From Riptortus pedestris (Eukaryota; Arthropoda; Insecta; Hemiptera; Alydidae), in NCBI GenBank assembly GCA_019009955.1, contig CM032230.1, positions 106,920,001 to 106,984,000 on the forward strand: a stretch of 64,000 bases of DNA. The letters run 5' to 3'. The translations under genes were made by a program, and so were the position numbers. This document shows positions 23,631 through 34,365 of the stretch, in pieces; the first letter of the stretch is position 1; each line of letters begins with the position of its first letter. The notes beneath the pieces were generated by a model, which was not told the DNA's origin, made no database searches, and saw only the letters and a program-made list of their open reading frames with translations.

Positions 23631-23789
23631 GAACTTCTTGGAGTGCATCCTAGTCCGTAAATTCTAATTTCTAAAGGTAAAGAAATGAAAGACTATTTAA
23701 GGGTGGTTCTCAAGTTTCAATTTTGCAATAGATTTCTAGAAAATAAACCTCAAGAAAGGTCAGACAATGAAGCTGGATGATGGCGAATA

Positions 23790-24000
23790 AAGAAAATTCA
23801 AAATATCTCCATTATAAGCCGGATCGAAACATTGTATTAAAGCAATCTTGTTGCAGATTTAATTTTCTATAGACTTAATTATCTCGAATATTAACTGAAA
23901 TATTAGCATTTTTTTTTTTAATTTTTACCCTTCACCCCCCCCCCTCATTCTAGTCATTTTAAGTTAACAATAAGCTAATATATTCTTACGTTCATTATAA
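23790..24000 (-). mobile_element. HINE internal module fragment
   Basis: AAAATATCTCCATTATAAGC, CGGATCGAAACATTGTATTA, CAATCTTGTTGCAGATTTAA and a C-rich block, all in minus orientation. It has no ends and abuts an LTR fragment. Confidence 0.65.
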
Positions 24001-24185
24001 AAATAATAAACTTTGATTATTAGGGTTCCTTTGGTTTGCCAAATCAAATATACAAACTTTAACGTTTTTATCACTACAGAATTTATTTGACGACCACTAC
24101 TTTTATTTACACTATTAACCACAATATGCACTGTTACCTACAAGTTCTTATTACACAGCACAATTTCTCGAATCAGTGATGTTCA
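24001..24185 (-). mobile_element. Diverged LTR fragment
   Basis: TTAGGGTTCCTTTGGTTTGC, AACTTTAACGTTTTTATCAC, TATTTGACGACCACTAC and TTCTTATTACACAGCAC line up with the 3' half (R/U5 side) of the LTR at 29065-29689, reversed. Clearly older than the copy at 23 kb. Confidence 0.6.
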
Positions 24186-24629
24186 ACCAAGGTACGTATA
24201 AGATAAGGTAGCGCCATTTGACGAATAGCCAATACTACGTCACTCAGATCCAAACCCCGGCCCCGACCAGCTTAAATGCGATCAATATACGTTGTTTTCT
24301 GATTAATTTGGTGAATACCTTTAGATGGATATACTTTACTTGAAATAAACCATGTTCAAATTAGATTCCATTAAAAATAAATACACAATAGTTCCTTAAA
24401 ATTGAGATATGTTCCTTTACATTTAAAAATCGTAATTTTTCTACATAATCAACACAATACAAAGAAAAATTTTACTATAATAAGATGAAATGTTCAAAAC
24501 ATGTAAACAGTTATGCCTAATATTATACAAAGAAATTAAAGTCAATAACATTGAACAAACCAAGCAATAAACTAAGATAGCAGCTACTAGAAAATGTTAG
24601 TAAATTCTTTCAAACATCAACTAGTCCAT

Positions 24630-25638
24630 TCAGGTACAATATTTTAAAAGGCTATCATTGGCATGTAATCCTTCTTGTTCTAAAAAAAATGCATACATTT
24701 CGAGTCGCAGGGATGCCTCGGCTCCAGTTGGATCCTTGTGAAGAGAATGGCACTGATGTTGGAGCCTATGCATTGAAGTCCCACAGAATAAATAACTGTG
24801 AAAGAAACATGTAATCACATTAATGATGGAGCATGGAAAATAACTCCTATAGTGCTCTATGGGATACACTACAAGAAAATAATTCTTTTCTTACATTTTA
24901 AATCTCACCTTTTTAGAAGCTGTCATTGGCATGTAGTCCTCTTGTCCAAAACTTTTGCTGCTGAATTTGAGTTGGGGGATAATATTGGATGACAAATCTT
25001 TTCCATTTCTTCTTTCACAGCAATTTTTCTTTTTGCATTAATTTTTAGCTGGTTATTTTCTGATAGCAATTTAGTAATTTGTTTTTCATATTAATGTTTT
25101 TACTTTTCAAATGATTTACTTGCATCGGCACGGACTTTAATTTGGATTCATATTCAGAAACCTTATTCTTTAAAAGAATGCATTCATTACAATGGACTTC
25201 ATCTGTGTTACCTGAAAAATCACTTTTCTTCTTTTTGGGAGAAATCTCATTAATGTGACACAGGGTACGTTTACGTATTTTGCGCTTTCCACTCCTACAT
25301 TGTCTAGATGTTTCACTTTTTGAGTCAGAAGTAGATGTTTGTTTACTTATGGACGACACTGGTAAATTCAGATGGGGCACAGCTTCTTCTTTTAATTTCA
25401 ATCTATTAGGAACATAGCCTAACAATGCTGTTTGTAAATTCCTTTCATAATCACTGTCGCTGAAATGTTCTGAACAAACCCGTGAAGTATTAGGATTAAA
25501 ATTCAAATCTCCTCGTCTGCAAAGGACTACCCACTGTTTCTTAATTTCTGGGTTTTTCGGGGACAGGTGAAAAGATACTTACTTCCCTGATTTCCTAGGG
25601 TTGTTGGAACATGTTGCTACAGCACAATCACTCGGCAT
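24630..25638 (-). pseudogene. THAP-domain protein gene, disabled
   Basis: A THAP zinc finger (C2CH, DNA binding) is readable from ATG 25638: MPSDCAVATCSNN, VSFHLSPKNPEIKKQWVVLC, SRVCSEHFSDSDY, giving C-x4-C ... C-x2-H. An in-frame TAA interrupts it at codon 20. A frameshift near 25075 separates the basic middle (GKRKIRKRTLCH) and the C-x2-C plus coiled-coil segment from the continued heptad frame (ITKLLSENNQLKINAK). A good donor at 24908 (AAG|GTGAGA) and acceptor at 24796 (TTCTTTCACAG) suggest a real intron leading to a last exon (24795-24630, ending LLKYCT). THAP domains occur in host factors and in P-element transposases; I cannot tell which this came from. Confidence 0.7.
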
Positions 25639-25718
25639 TTTGCAAAAAATAAGTTATAACACTAAAAAATAAAAAAAAAAAATCACAAGAAGATAGCGAT
25701 GCTCCCTATGTAAACAAA

Positions 25719-25760
25719 GCTAAAAGTGGAACATGATGACGTCATGCGCCAAAGTCGCAA
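25719..25760 (-). promoter_or_regulatory. CRE-like palindrome upstream of THAP relic
   Basis: TGATGACGTCATGCGCC (about 25736-25752) contains the 8-bp palindrome TGACGTCA, some 100 bases before the THAP start codon. This is a plausible promoter element by position only. Confidence 0.3.
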
Positions 25761-26216
25761 AAAGTCACGATCTGCGAACCTGGCGAATTTCCCTTGAACT
25801 TCTCAAATACGTGATTAAATATACGTAATTTTCAAGTAGTAACAAAATCCCTCAAGTAGACCAATGGATGCATATTTCGCAACAATATCATTAAACGTCT
25901 AATACCAAATACCAAATATTGTTTTCAATGAACCTTTATTATGCGAGAAACATGCAAATACGCTGTTTCATGATGTCATTAATTAAGATTTTACTTTTTC
26001 TTCTTCTTGACTGAAAAATGTTTAATCTATTCCGCACTCAACATTTAACTGTTTCATTCAACACTAAAGATCTAATTCGTTAATGGCTCAAATCGAGCGA
26101 GGGGAGGAGGGCTGGGTTAGACGGAGGGTGAAAATTCAAAATATATCCATTGTTATTAATTTTTTGAATTTTCGATTTCCACCCTCCGTCTAACCCATCC
26201 CGTTATTATTAATCGG

Positions 26217-26434
26217 GGCTCAGGTTGGCCATGCGAGTTAAAGCGTTGCCTTTAATCTCACATGGTAAACCTAGAGAGGCGAGTTCGATTCCCGCCTGGA
26301 CAAAGGAATTTATTTAGTGGCGGAATTCATTAAATAAAAACCTTAGTCCCACCCTGGCTAGAAAATGGTGGTAACCTGTATATAATCCCTCCCAATTAGT
26401 TGCAAAAAAGTGGACGTTAATAAATAATTTTAAT
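26217..26434 (+). mobile_element. SINE, full length, 14-bp target duplication
   Basis: Best preserved copy: GGCTCAGGTTGGCCATGCGA, then GAGTTCGATTCCCGCCTGG (B-box), TAGTCCCACCCTGGCTAG, and GGACGTTAATAAATAATTTT. TTATTATTAATCGG flanks it on both sides (26203-26216 and 26435-26448). About 218 bp. Confidence 0.92.
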
Positions 26435-26469
26435 TTATTATTAATCGGAACGAAAAATGTTATACTGGT

Positions 26470-27747
26470 TGTTACAAAAGTCCTTGTGCATATCAAGTTG
26501 TTTACATTGAGGTCTCTAATTTAATCCTTATTTCATCTCTGACGAATACAATTCTTATGTCAATGTTTACATTAACTAATCCTCTAATTATTTATGTACG
26601 CCAACTGTCCCTACCTTTCATTCAGTTTATTAAATTTCACTAGAAATGTCGGTAGAAAAATTTGTCATGCGCGGCCTTCTTAGGCATTATTGGAAAAAAA
26701 GGTTTTAGTGCAAAGGCCTCAGCCGAGGAAATTTGTGCAGTGGAAGGGGAAAGTGTGGTGCATCGAAACACGGCCGCATTTTGGTTCAGGCGGTTTAATT
26801 CTGGGAATACAAGCCTTGAAGATGAACCTAGATCAGGTCGTCCTTCAGTCGTCGATGATCCAGTGCTACTTGAAACCAACTTCTACTCTGTTGGTCGGAA
26901 TCCACATGCCACAACTCGAGGATTAGCCGAAGAAATGGGAGTTTCAAATGCTACAATAAGCCGGCATTTCAATAAGCTTGGTGTCCAAAACGTCCGTTCA
27001 AGGTCAGCACCTCATGATTTTTCTTCATCCCAAGCCCAGACACGTGTTGACATTTGTAAAAAAATGCTTGAAAACCCAAACGATCATCGATTTTATAAAC
27101 GAATCATCACATGCGATGAAAAATGGATATTTTTAAAAAACCCTACCAAGCGCAAACAGTGGGTTCAGCAAGGCCAAGCGGCTCAAGCAGAGGTACGCCA
27201 AGATAGATTCGGAAAAAAGATTATGCTTTGTGTTTGGTGGAATTATGAAGGCATTTTGCACTTCGAGCTGGTTCCAGAGGGCAGGGCTATCAACGCTGAG
27301 CTATACTGTGAACAGCTCGATAGGGTATATGAAGTTTTAAAAGTGAAATACCCCGCTTTGATTAATAGGAATCAAGCGTTATTTCAGCAAGACAGCGCCC
27401 CTGCTCATTGCTCACGATTACTTACAGAAAAATTTCAGAAATGAACGGGATTAGCGTCTTGCCCCATCCTCCTTACAGCCCAGACGTCGCATCGTCTGAC
27501 TATGGACAGGTCAATGGCGCATTTTTTGAAAGGTCGGCGTTTCGAAAACAAAAAATGTCAAATCTGGATGCGATGAGTTCTTTGCCTCGAAAACTGCAGT
27601 GGTATCAACATCAAATACAACTTTTGGCTGAAAGATGGGTTAAAGTAGTTGAAAATGATGGCCTGTATTTTGAAGAATAAATTTGATTTGTAAATTTTGT
27701 ACTCACTCTGAATAAAATTAATTTTGTGAACAAGGACTTTTGTAACA
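26470..27747 (+). mobile_element. mariner transposon
   Basis: Terminal inverted repeats TGTTACAAAAGTCCTTGTGC (26470) and its complement TGAACAAGGACTTTTGTAACA (27727-27747) bound a 1.28-kb element with a mariner transposase frame. The expected TA target duplication is not clear at the ends, perhaps through end decay. Confidence 0.93.
26646..27680 (+). pseudogene. mariner transposase with two frameshifts
   Basis: Cut-and-paste transposase of the DD34D class. From ATG 26646 it reads MSVEKFVMRGLLRHYW, then a run of seven A (26693-26699) shifts the frame; the rest continues GFSAKASAEEICAVEGE through a helix-turn-helix region (ATTRGLAEEMGVSNATISRH). The catalytic Asp residues are in ITCDEKW (27115), QQDSAPAH (27391) and SPDVASSDY (27498). 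A second frame change near 27435 precedes the last segment, ending ERWVKVVENDGLYFEE. The piece after SSDY is rearranged relative to usual mariners (the HLF motif is lost). Not functional as it stands. Confidence 0.93.
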
Positions 27748-28863
27748 CCATTGATGCACTGTAATTGTTTCATAGACTTTCTTGAATTCACATATTAAGA
27801 GTTATACGTACTTTCTTGTTTTCAGCCACCCGTAAACTCCCACCTGTACTCATCAGACTTTTACTTAGAAATAAAGAATATATTGTGAGATGAGATCAAC
27901 AGTATGTCCATCCATCCTGTGCAAAATTTGATTGGTTTACGCAGCCCCTGCTTGGCTGACAATTTACAGAAGTGGCTAAGTGACCAAACATAACAGCCGA
28001 GTTTGTTAAATTGGTGCTGTCACCGAGATTATCAAAATTCAATTTTGCAGAATTAGTGTAGTCTCTAAACTTACATAAACTATAGTTTGGCTTCCCAACT
28101 TACTTTTCAAAGTTGGTTTCCATTGAGTTCGGTGGATATTCATTAGCTTCTATCGATTTTGAAATATAACTGCAGTAAAAAGTCCTTTTGCATTAAAAAA
28201 CTCAACTGTTTTTTTCAGTGGCTCTGAAGGCGTTTCGAAATAAATAAATAAATTTCAGTGCTCATCTCAAAAATAATTGAATAGTGTCAGCACTTCATTT
28301 GGATAGTCTAGTCTGTTAAAGCAGATTTACCTCCAGAGAAATAAGCTTTTGAAGCATTTAGAAGAATTCCTTTGAATGCCCATAGCATGGTGATTAATTT
28401 TGGTGTAATGCCTATTGTTTGTTTGATGAACAATTCTTTTACTCTTCTACATCTTGCCCTCCAGTTAAGATGTTACATTTTCTCGTTTCCACTTTGCAGA
28501 TTAAGGTTGACAACATGCTAATTTAATTTACAAAAATAAACAGCATTACTCAAGTGAACAATTTCCTAAAAAAAATTACTATATTGTTGCCAAAACTACG
28601 TACATGTAAAATTAAACAGAGTCAATCACATATTTAAGAAGTACGAAGAAGATGAAAAAAGCCGACCTATGGAAGGTCTATTGGCTTCGGAAGTGTTGTC
28701 ATCCTTAGCCAGAATAGGGCCACCTTTTTGCGCCTTCGACCAGTCTCCTCCTGAGCCATATGGCTAAGTCGTACATCGATGACGCATTCCTCTTTCTCGG
28801 CTTTTGTACAATCCTTATGCTCTACCTTGCATGGCCGCCTTGAGAGGGATTTACCCACAACCC

Positions 28864-29064
28864 AAGAAAGGATTAACCCCTAAATTGAAAACGCACTGGG
28901 AGGGACCTTACAAGGTGATCAATAGATTGAACGACGTGGTCTATAGGATATAGAGATACCACAATCCGACGTCTAAAATGAAAGTGATTTACCTAGAGCG
29001 ACTAGCCAAGTATGGCAAAGGTGATGTTGAGCCTATTCGACGAAATGGCTTAAGTGGGCGGCAG
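28864..29064 (+). pseudogene. Integrase C-terminal end of gypsy pol
   Basis: Frame reads GLTPKLKTHWEGPYKVINRL then NDVVYRI, a stop, and RYHNPTSKMKVIYLERLAKY. The WEGPYKV...DVVYRI pattern is the C-terminal domain of Ty3/gypsy integrases. It sits right before the 3' LTR as expected, with AAGTGGGCGGCAG as a possible polypurine tract. Confidence 0.85.
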
Positions 29065-29689
29065 TGTTGTGAAAACTTGTACATGTAGAATTAAACTGAT
29101 ATAATCACATATTTAAGATGTACGAAGAATATGAAAGGAGCCGATCGATGGAAGGACTGTTGGCGTCGGAAGTGTCTAGACTAAGGATCTAGCCCATTCT
29201 AGGCGTTCTCCTTTGATGTCGCCGCTCGTTTATAAAAGCGTTCCGGCTCGCCCCGAGTTCGTTTGTTCTCAGCTCTCTTCAAGAAATCAACAGTGCGTTC
29301 AGCGCAGCTTTAGTGAACAGTACGTTTTAGTTGCAGTGTGGTAAAGTGTTTTTTGTAAAGAACAGTGTTGTGCCGTGACTCTGTAAAGAACAGTACATAT
29401 AGTGCCGTGTTTAAGACAGTGCAGTGCCCTTAACTTCGCGAAGATCAGCGTAGTGCCGTGTTTTTGTGAACTTCAGTGATCGTGAGTGAGTTATTGGAGT
29501 GTGTAATTAGAACAGTGAAGCTATCAGTGCATACTGTGAGTACTAGTTAAGAATAATTAACCAAGTGTGTAGTGCATTGTTAAATAAATTGTGCAGTGAT
29601 AAAAACTCTGAAGCTTGTGTGTTTAATTTTGCAATCCAAAGGAACTCTAATAAACAACGTTTATTACTGATTTTGTAATAAACGCAACA
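29065..29689 (+). mobile_element. 3' LTR
   Basis: 625 bp, TGTTGTGAAAAC to AACGCAACA. TATAAAAG near 29230 is a TATA box for R-start transcription; an AATAAA-like signal (GTTAAATAAATTG, about 29579) and AATAAACG near the end are present. The middle repeats CAGTGTGGTAAAG/CAGTGTTGTGCCGTG-like units. Related to the solo LTR at 23 kb and the fragment at 24.0 kb. Confidence 0.9.
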
Positions 29690-29867
29690 ATATGATAAAA
29701 CTGCATTATACTGTTTATTTAACCTCATTGTTAAATGACTGTCAAACAACCTCAGGACAAGCATACCTCTTTCTGCCCCATTCACTTACACAGGCTCTCT
29801 CTGGGGCTGTAACATATATACTCCTGCTGATCCATAAGCACTGTGACAACAAAGCGTTCTGATAGCT

Positions 29868-30430
29868 AGCTTATAAATTTGCAATATCTCCACTATTATG
29901 AGTCAAATTGGAAAATTTTACAAAAACAATCCTGTAGTAAATTTAATTTTCTACAATCGATCTAAAAATGTTTTCTTGGACAAGAAGTTTAACCCTTTCC
30001 ACTCCAAGGCTGTTTTTGTTTTTATTCCACCAGCTCCACGCTAAAATTACGTTTTTTTACTTTTAGTGTTTTTTGTGTATTTTGTAAAAAAAAACGAAAA
30101 AAAGAGGTATTACACCATGTCGAGTATCACTCGACAGTGGAGCTAGTGGAACAAAATCAGTGTCGAGTGACACTCGACATTGGAGTGGAAAGGGTTAACC
30201 TTGATATTTGGATTTTTTTTGTTTTCAGCCTTCAGTAACCCTTTTATTCATCTTACGTTAACAATAAGCCAATATATCATGAGTCATATTTCAAGTTTAA
30301 ATACCAAATATTGTTTTCAATGACCTTCATTATGTGAGAAATATGCAAATACTTTGTGTTATAAGATCACAATTAACATTTTACTGCTTGACAGGAAAAT
30401 GTTTATTTGATCTATAGTACTTGATTCTAA
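29868..30430 (-). mobile_element. HINE-like repeat interrupted by a TTAA MITE
   Basis: AATATCTCCACTATTATGAG, then CAAAAACAATCCTGTAGTAA and TTTTCTTGGACAAGAAG before the MITE; GATATTTGG, TTTTCAGCCTTCAGTAACCC and TACCAAATATTGTTTTCAAT after it. Minus orientation; both termini are missing. Confidence 0.65.
29993..30194. mobile_element. piggyBac-type MITE (202 bp)
   Basis: Perfect 15-bp terminal inverted repeats CCCTTTCCACTCCAA flanked by TTAA at both sides (29989-29992, 30195-30198), the hallmark of piggyBac-superfamily transposition. No coding capacity. Two internal palindromes, TGTCGAGTATCACTCGACA-like (about 30118-30137) and TGTCGAGTGACACTCGACA (30161-30179), lie near the right end. Confidence 0.92.
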
Positions 30431-31277
30431 TGTTATTTTCATTTAGAACAACATAACCACTATACATCATAAATCTTGTTTACTTATGCTTCTTATAGAA
30501 GAGAAAATGGACCCTAACTTTACATTGCATAATGAAAAGGGTTCTCAAGTTACCATGTTGGGCACTGCCAATTTGAGCCAACTGGCAGACATATGCTACA
30601 GCTATCTCATTCACACCTTCCTTCTCAATAATTTCCAGCTCCCTTCTTTGGATTAATCATTCTTCTTCTTCATTGATATTTCTTTCTTGGGACCAAAGAT
30701 ATGAGTGGAGGAATCAGCAAATGACGATTGGGGAAAAACTGAATATGTAGTAAGAGAGCAGCAAGAGACAGTATGTATACTTACAGTTCTATGAAAAAAA
30801 TATTAACATAGGAGAAGAATGATTTGTGCAAAGGAGGCGTGGAAATCATTTTCCTCCTTAATTTAGTTTAGAGATTCTATTCTTGAAGGAAATGTGGTCA
30901 AAAGCATAGAAAAAAATACGCTTTCAACTTCCAAATCAATGAAAATTGCAAATTATGTCTCCAGAAAATAATTAAATAATAAATTTCTGAACAATGTTTA
31001 AAATTTTAAACATATCGATAAGGATCAATAAGGATCCTCTACTGTTTTTTTATTATTATGCAGAGTGCACTTTCGGAGTCAATGCGACCACGACCGCCGG
31101 GCGACTGTGGACTTGGCCTTCTTATTGATCCTTATCAATTGGTTCCTCTACCATCCAGTATATTCCAGAGATATTTAAACATATCATTATAATATACAAT
31201 TTTAGTTTTAAATTTTCTGATTCCCGATGAAGCCACCTTTTCCCCCCATTTTGGTCCGGTTGGACACACCCTTGGTT
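30431..31277. other. No gene; small 15-bp inverted repeat
   Basis: AT-rich apart from GATAAGGATCAATAA (31017-31031) and its exact complement (31122-31136), which bracket a GC-rich ~90-bp core (CGACCACGACCGCCGGGCG). It could be a very small MITE. Confidence 0.45.
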
Positions 31278-31281
31278 TTAA

Positions 31282-33962
31282 CCCTAGAATGGTACGTAGT
31301 TCAGTAGTTGAACAGCCGCCATTTTGTTTTGGAGGAGAATAATACCCCTGCCTTCTAGATATACTACACCTCTATCTTATACGTACCTTGCTACACCTGA
31401 CACTCCATTGGAGGATTAGTGTACTTCAAACCTCAGAAGTGTTCACATCAAGGTCAGTGCATTTTTTTTAACAAATCCTACCACGCCTCTCAGGCGTGTT
31501 GGTACTATTCTTGATGTATTTTTATACGTCCTGGAGACGTATTGATACCATTCACAGGGTTACCTTCATACGTCTTTCAGACGTATTGATACTATTTATG
31601 AGGTTATTTTTACACGTCTGACTGGCGTAGTGGTGGTACCATTGATACGTTAGAATCTTCACATTCACAGCAATTTTTCTAACGTTTCAGATGCCCAAGA
31701 CACGCAAATTGTTCACAACAGAAGAGAAAATATTAGAAGAATTACTTCGTCAGAGGGCCGAATCAGAATGCAGCGAGGTAGAAGACGATCTTGAGGTAGA
31801 TGAGGATGCTTTTCCCGAGGATCCTGATGATTCTGATTTAGATCCAGACTACGAAGCTTCTTCTGAAGAAGATGAAGATATAGAGGAGAGGATACTTCAA
31901 ACGATTCAATCAACTTCAACACCATCTGGATCTATACCTAGATCTCAAAAGTCAGGGCCAGTAAAACAAGCCACAAGATCATCTAAAAAGCGGAAGAGGT
32001 CTGGCCAAGATTGTGAGGACCATTCACATCAGAACAAAAAGCTGCGCCCTGATTGTGACAATATGTTTGGGCGTAATGGTTTTTCCTGGAAAACTACTCC
32101 CTTTCCACGATCATCTGGCAAAACCGCAGCTAAAAACATTATACATGTCAGACGAAAAACCAAAAATGATGCTGTAGGTGTTTCCGACCCTCTTGAATGC
32201 TTCAATCTATTTTTTAATCCATTGATGTGTGAGCATTATAGTGCAAAACACAAATGCTGAAATTTCAAAGCAAAGAGAGTCATATAAAAACATCAATGCT
32301 TCTGCTTTGAAGGACCTATCATTGGTCGAGCTTAGAGCCCTTATCGGTGTGACAATTCTCGCAGGGGCTAAGAAAGACAACCACATGAAGATCGAAACGT
32401 TACACAACACGAAAGAATGCGGTCAAAAATATCATGCCTCATTTTCTGCAAAAAGACATCATTTTTTGCTCAACACTCTCCGTTTTGATTCACGAGAAAC
32501 TCGAGAGGAAAGAATATTGACTGACAAATTTGCACCCATCCGGGATATATGGAATATGCTGATTGAGCGATGTATATCAAATTATGATCCAAGCTCATAT
32601 ATGACTATCGATGAGCAACTTGTTCCATTTCGAGGCCGTGTGGGATTCAAAATGTACATACCCAACAAACCAGCCAAATACGGCATAAAAATCGTCATGC
32701 TTTGCGACCAAGGAACGAATTACATGTTGAATGCTATACCCTATCTTGGTAAAGGTACTACACCATGTGGCATGCCTGCAGCAGATTACTTCGTCGAAAA
32801 TCTTACAGATATCATACAAAACACAAATCGTAACATTACGATGGATAACTGGTTTTCTAACATCCCGTTAGCAAAGAAAATGGCGAATAAAGGTCTAACG
32901 ATGATTGGGACAACAAAAAGAAACAAACCTGAGTTTCCAAAGGAGTTTGTAGACCCCAAGTATCTTTCAAGACCTGCTCAGTCATCGTTATTTCTTTTCC
33001 ATGAGGATCTAACAGCAGTGTCATATGTTCCACGAAGAAACAAACTTGTCTCACTAATTTCTACAATGCATGATGATGATGCAATAAACGAAAATACTAT
33101 GAAGCCTGAGATAATACTCTGTTATAATCAAACAAAAGGTATGGTGGATGCTTTTGATCAATCTATAAATAATACTTCTTGCATCCGAAAAACAAAAAGG
33201 TGGCCAATGAACCAATTTTGCTATATGCTAAATATAGCAAGCTATAATGCTTACATTATTTATTTGCACAATTTTTTTATGAAAAAGAATGGTGACAAGA
33301 AGCCTTTGTCAAGATTTCACTTCCTCATGAAATTGGCCGATCAACTGTCAATTCCGTGGATGATGGAGAGACTGAAACAGTCACACATGCCTCACAACCT
33401 ACGAAGCATCATAAAAGATTGTCTCGGTGTGACGGATGCACCTGTTGAAATACAAGCTGCATCAAAATCTGAAAAAAGGCAGTATTGTACGTACTGTTCT
33501 TATAAGAAGAAAAGAATGAGTAAAATGATCTTATGCAACTGCAGAAAGCCAGTGTGTGTCTAAAATTTTTTCAACATTTGCAAAGTTTGTAAAAAAAAAT
33601 GAATTTATGACCAATTTTTGTTAAAATGTCATTAAAGTGTTTTTTATATACCTCATCCTTTCATTTAAACATTTTTACCTGCTTGAAAAAAACCTGAAAA
33701 AATTCCTGGGAATCGAATTCAAATTTATTTTCTATAATGATGTTTTCTTACTTGCAGTTTTGTTTAATATTTTAATTCTAAGAGCAGTTTTTCATTCTAT
33801 GATATGTAGTAAGTATGCAAATAGAAGAAGAAATTAAGATTTATTGACATTTACAGAATTTAAAATATTTATTATACCATTTTTTGGCACTTTTCAGGGC
33901 TGTACGTCTATAAGACGTATAGGTACCATTCACTATTGTTGTGTATAGGTACTATTCTAGGG
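31282..33962 (+). mobile_element. piggyBac-superfamily transposon, nearly intact
   Basis: CCCTAGAATGGTAC at the left and GTACTATTCTAGGG at the right are inverted termini, flanked by TTAA (31278-31281, 33963-33966). 2681 bp with one transposase gene. The 5' non-coding region holds four ~60-bp tandem units, each with a palindrome (for example ACGTCTTTCAGACGT, about 31580-31594) followed by ATTGATAC(C/T)ATT. A similar unit (ACGTCTATAAGACGT, GGTACCATTC) precedes the right end. Confidence 0.96.
31691..33563 (+). pseudogene. piggyBac transposase, one frameshift
   Basis: DDD transposase that excises and inserts precisely at TTAA. Frame 1 (31691-32260) holds the acidic N-terminus (DDLEVDEDAFPEDPDDSD), a basic patch (SSKKRKRSG) and TKNDAVGVSDPLECFNLFF. 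A one-base change near 32235 (GAGCATTATAGTG) moves the reading to the second frame, 32229-33563, which continues VQNTNAEISKQRESYKN. The three catalytic Asp are in TIDEQLVPFRGR (32610), ITMDNWFSN (32844) and GMVDAFDQ (33147). It ends with the cysteine-rich domain (YCTYCSYKKK, CNCRKPVCV). Reading past the TAA at 33561 gives NFFNICKVC before a TGA, so the stop may have cut off the last Cys pair. Only these lesions separate it from an intact gene. Confidence 0.94.
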
Positions 33963-33966
33963 TTAA

Positions 33967-34350
33967 TCAGTTGAGATTACCACAGTACAGTACTCAAATT
34001 AACAATCAAGTTCTTTAGAACAAAAACTCGCAATTTCTGAAAAGTTGATTTTGAGGTAACTGAAGAAATCTGTTTTTTTTCTTTTATTTAGTCGACATGA
34101 CATATGGTGTACACAGTTTGTATGATGTTAAAATTAATTACTAAAATTGTAAATTATGTATTAAATATGGTTGTTCTTGAAATCCCAAACAAATTAAGCT
34201 TGGAGAATATCTCTCAATTTAGGATATTTTGAGATTTGATTCTAGAGGATCAAATTAATCAATAAAGGAAAAAATATGAATTATTAATTAAGTTTATCAA
34301 AGGCATAAATAAAAATGGTGAAAACATATTCAAATCAATCAACTAAACAT
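33967..34350. other. No recognised gene
   Basis: AT-rich spacer between the piggyBac element and the candidate exon at 34366. Confidence 0.4.
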
Positions 34351-34365
34351 TTTGTTTTATTTATT

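Larger units (their letters stand above)
25890..27959 (-). mobile_element. HINE-like repeat interrupted by a SINE and a mariner
   Basis: The outer parts are one minus-oriented HINE: TACCAAATATTGTTTTCAAT and ATGCGAGAAACATGCAAATA (25.9 kb), TTAATGGCTCAAATCGAGC (26.08), then after the SINE GGAACGAAAAATGTTATA (26447), and after the mariner GAGTTATACGTACTTTCTTG (27799), GTGAGATGAGATCAACAGT and the 5' hairpin ACGCAGCCCCTGC (27939-27951). Collinear with the full copy at 59355-60349. Confidence 0.75.
28585..29689 (+). mobile_element. Ty3/gypsy LTR retrotransposon, internally deleted
   Basis: The truncated 5' LTR (28585-28698) and the full 3' LTR (29065-29689) share TGTTG..., CATATTTAAGA and GGAAG..CGGAAGTGT. 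ATAT on both outer sides (28581-28584 and 29690-29693) is a 4-bp target duplication of the size usual for gypsy elements. Almost all of gag-pol is gone. Confidence 0.9.

Noticed and set aside
24186..31390. Shared AAGGTACGTATAAGATA / TATCTTATACGTACCTT at 24190 and 31373 as giant transposon ends
   Set aside because: An inverted 17-base match about 7 kb apart, but the right one lies inside the piggyBac leader and no target duplication or unified content supports one element.
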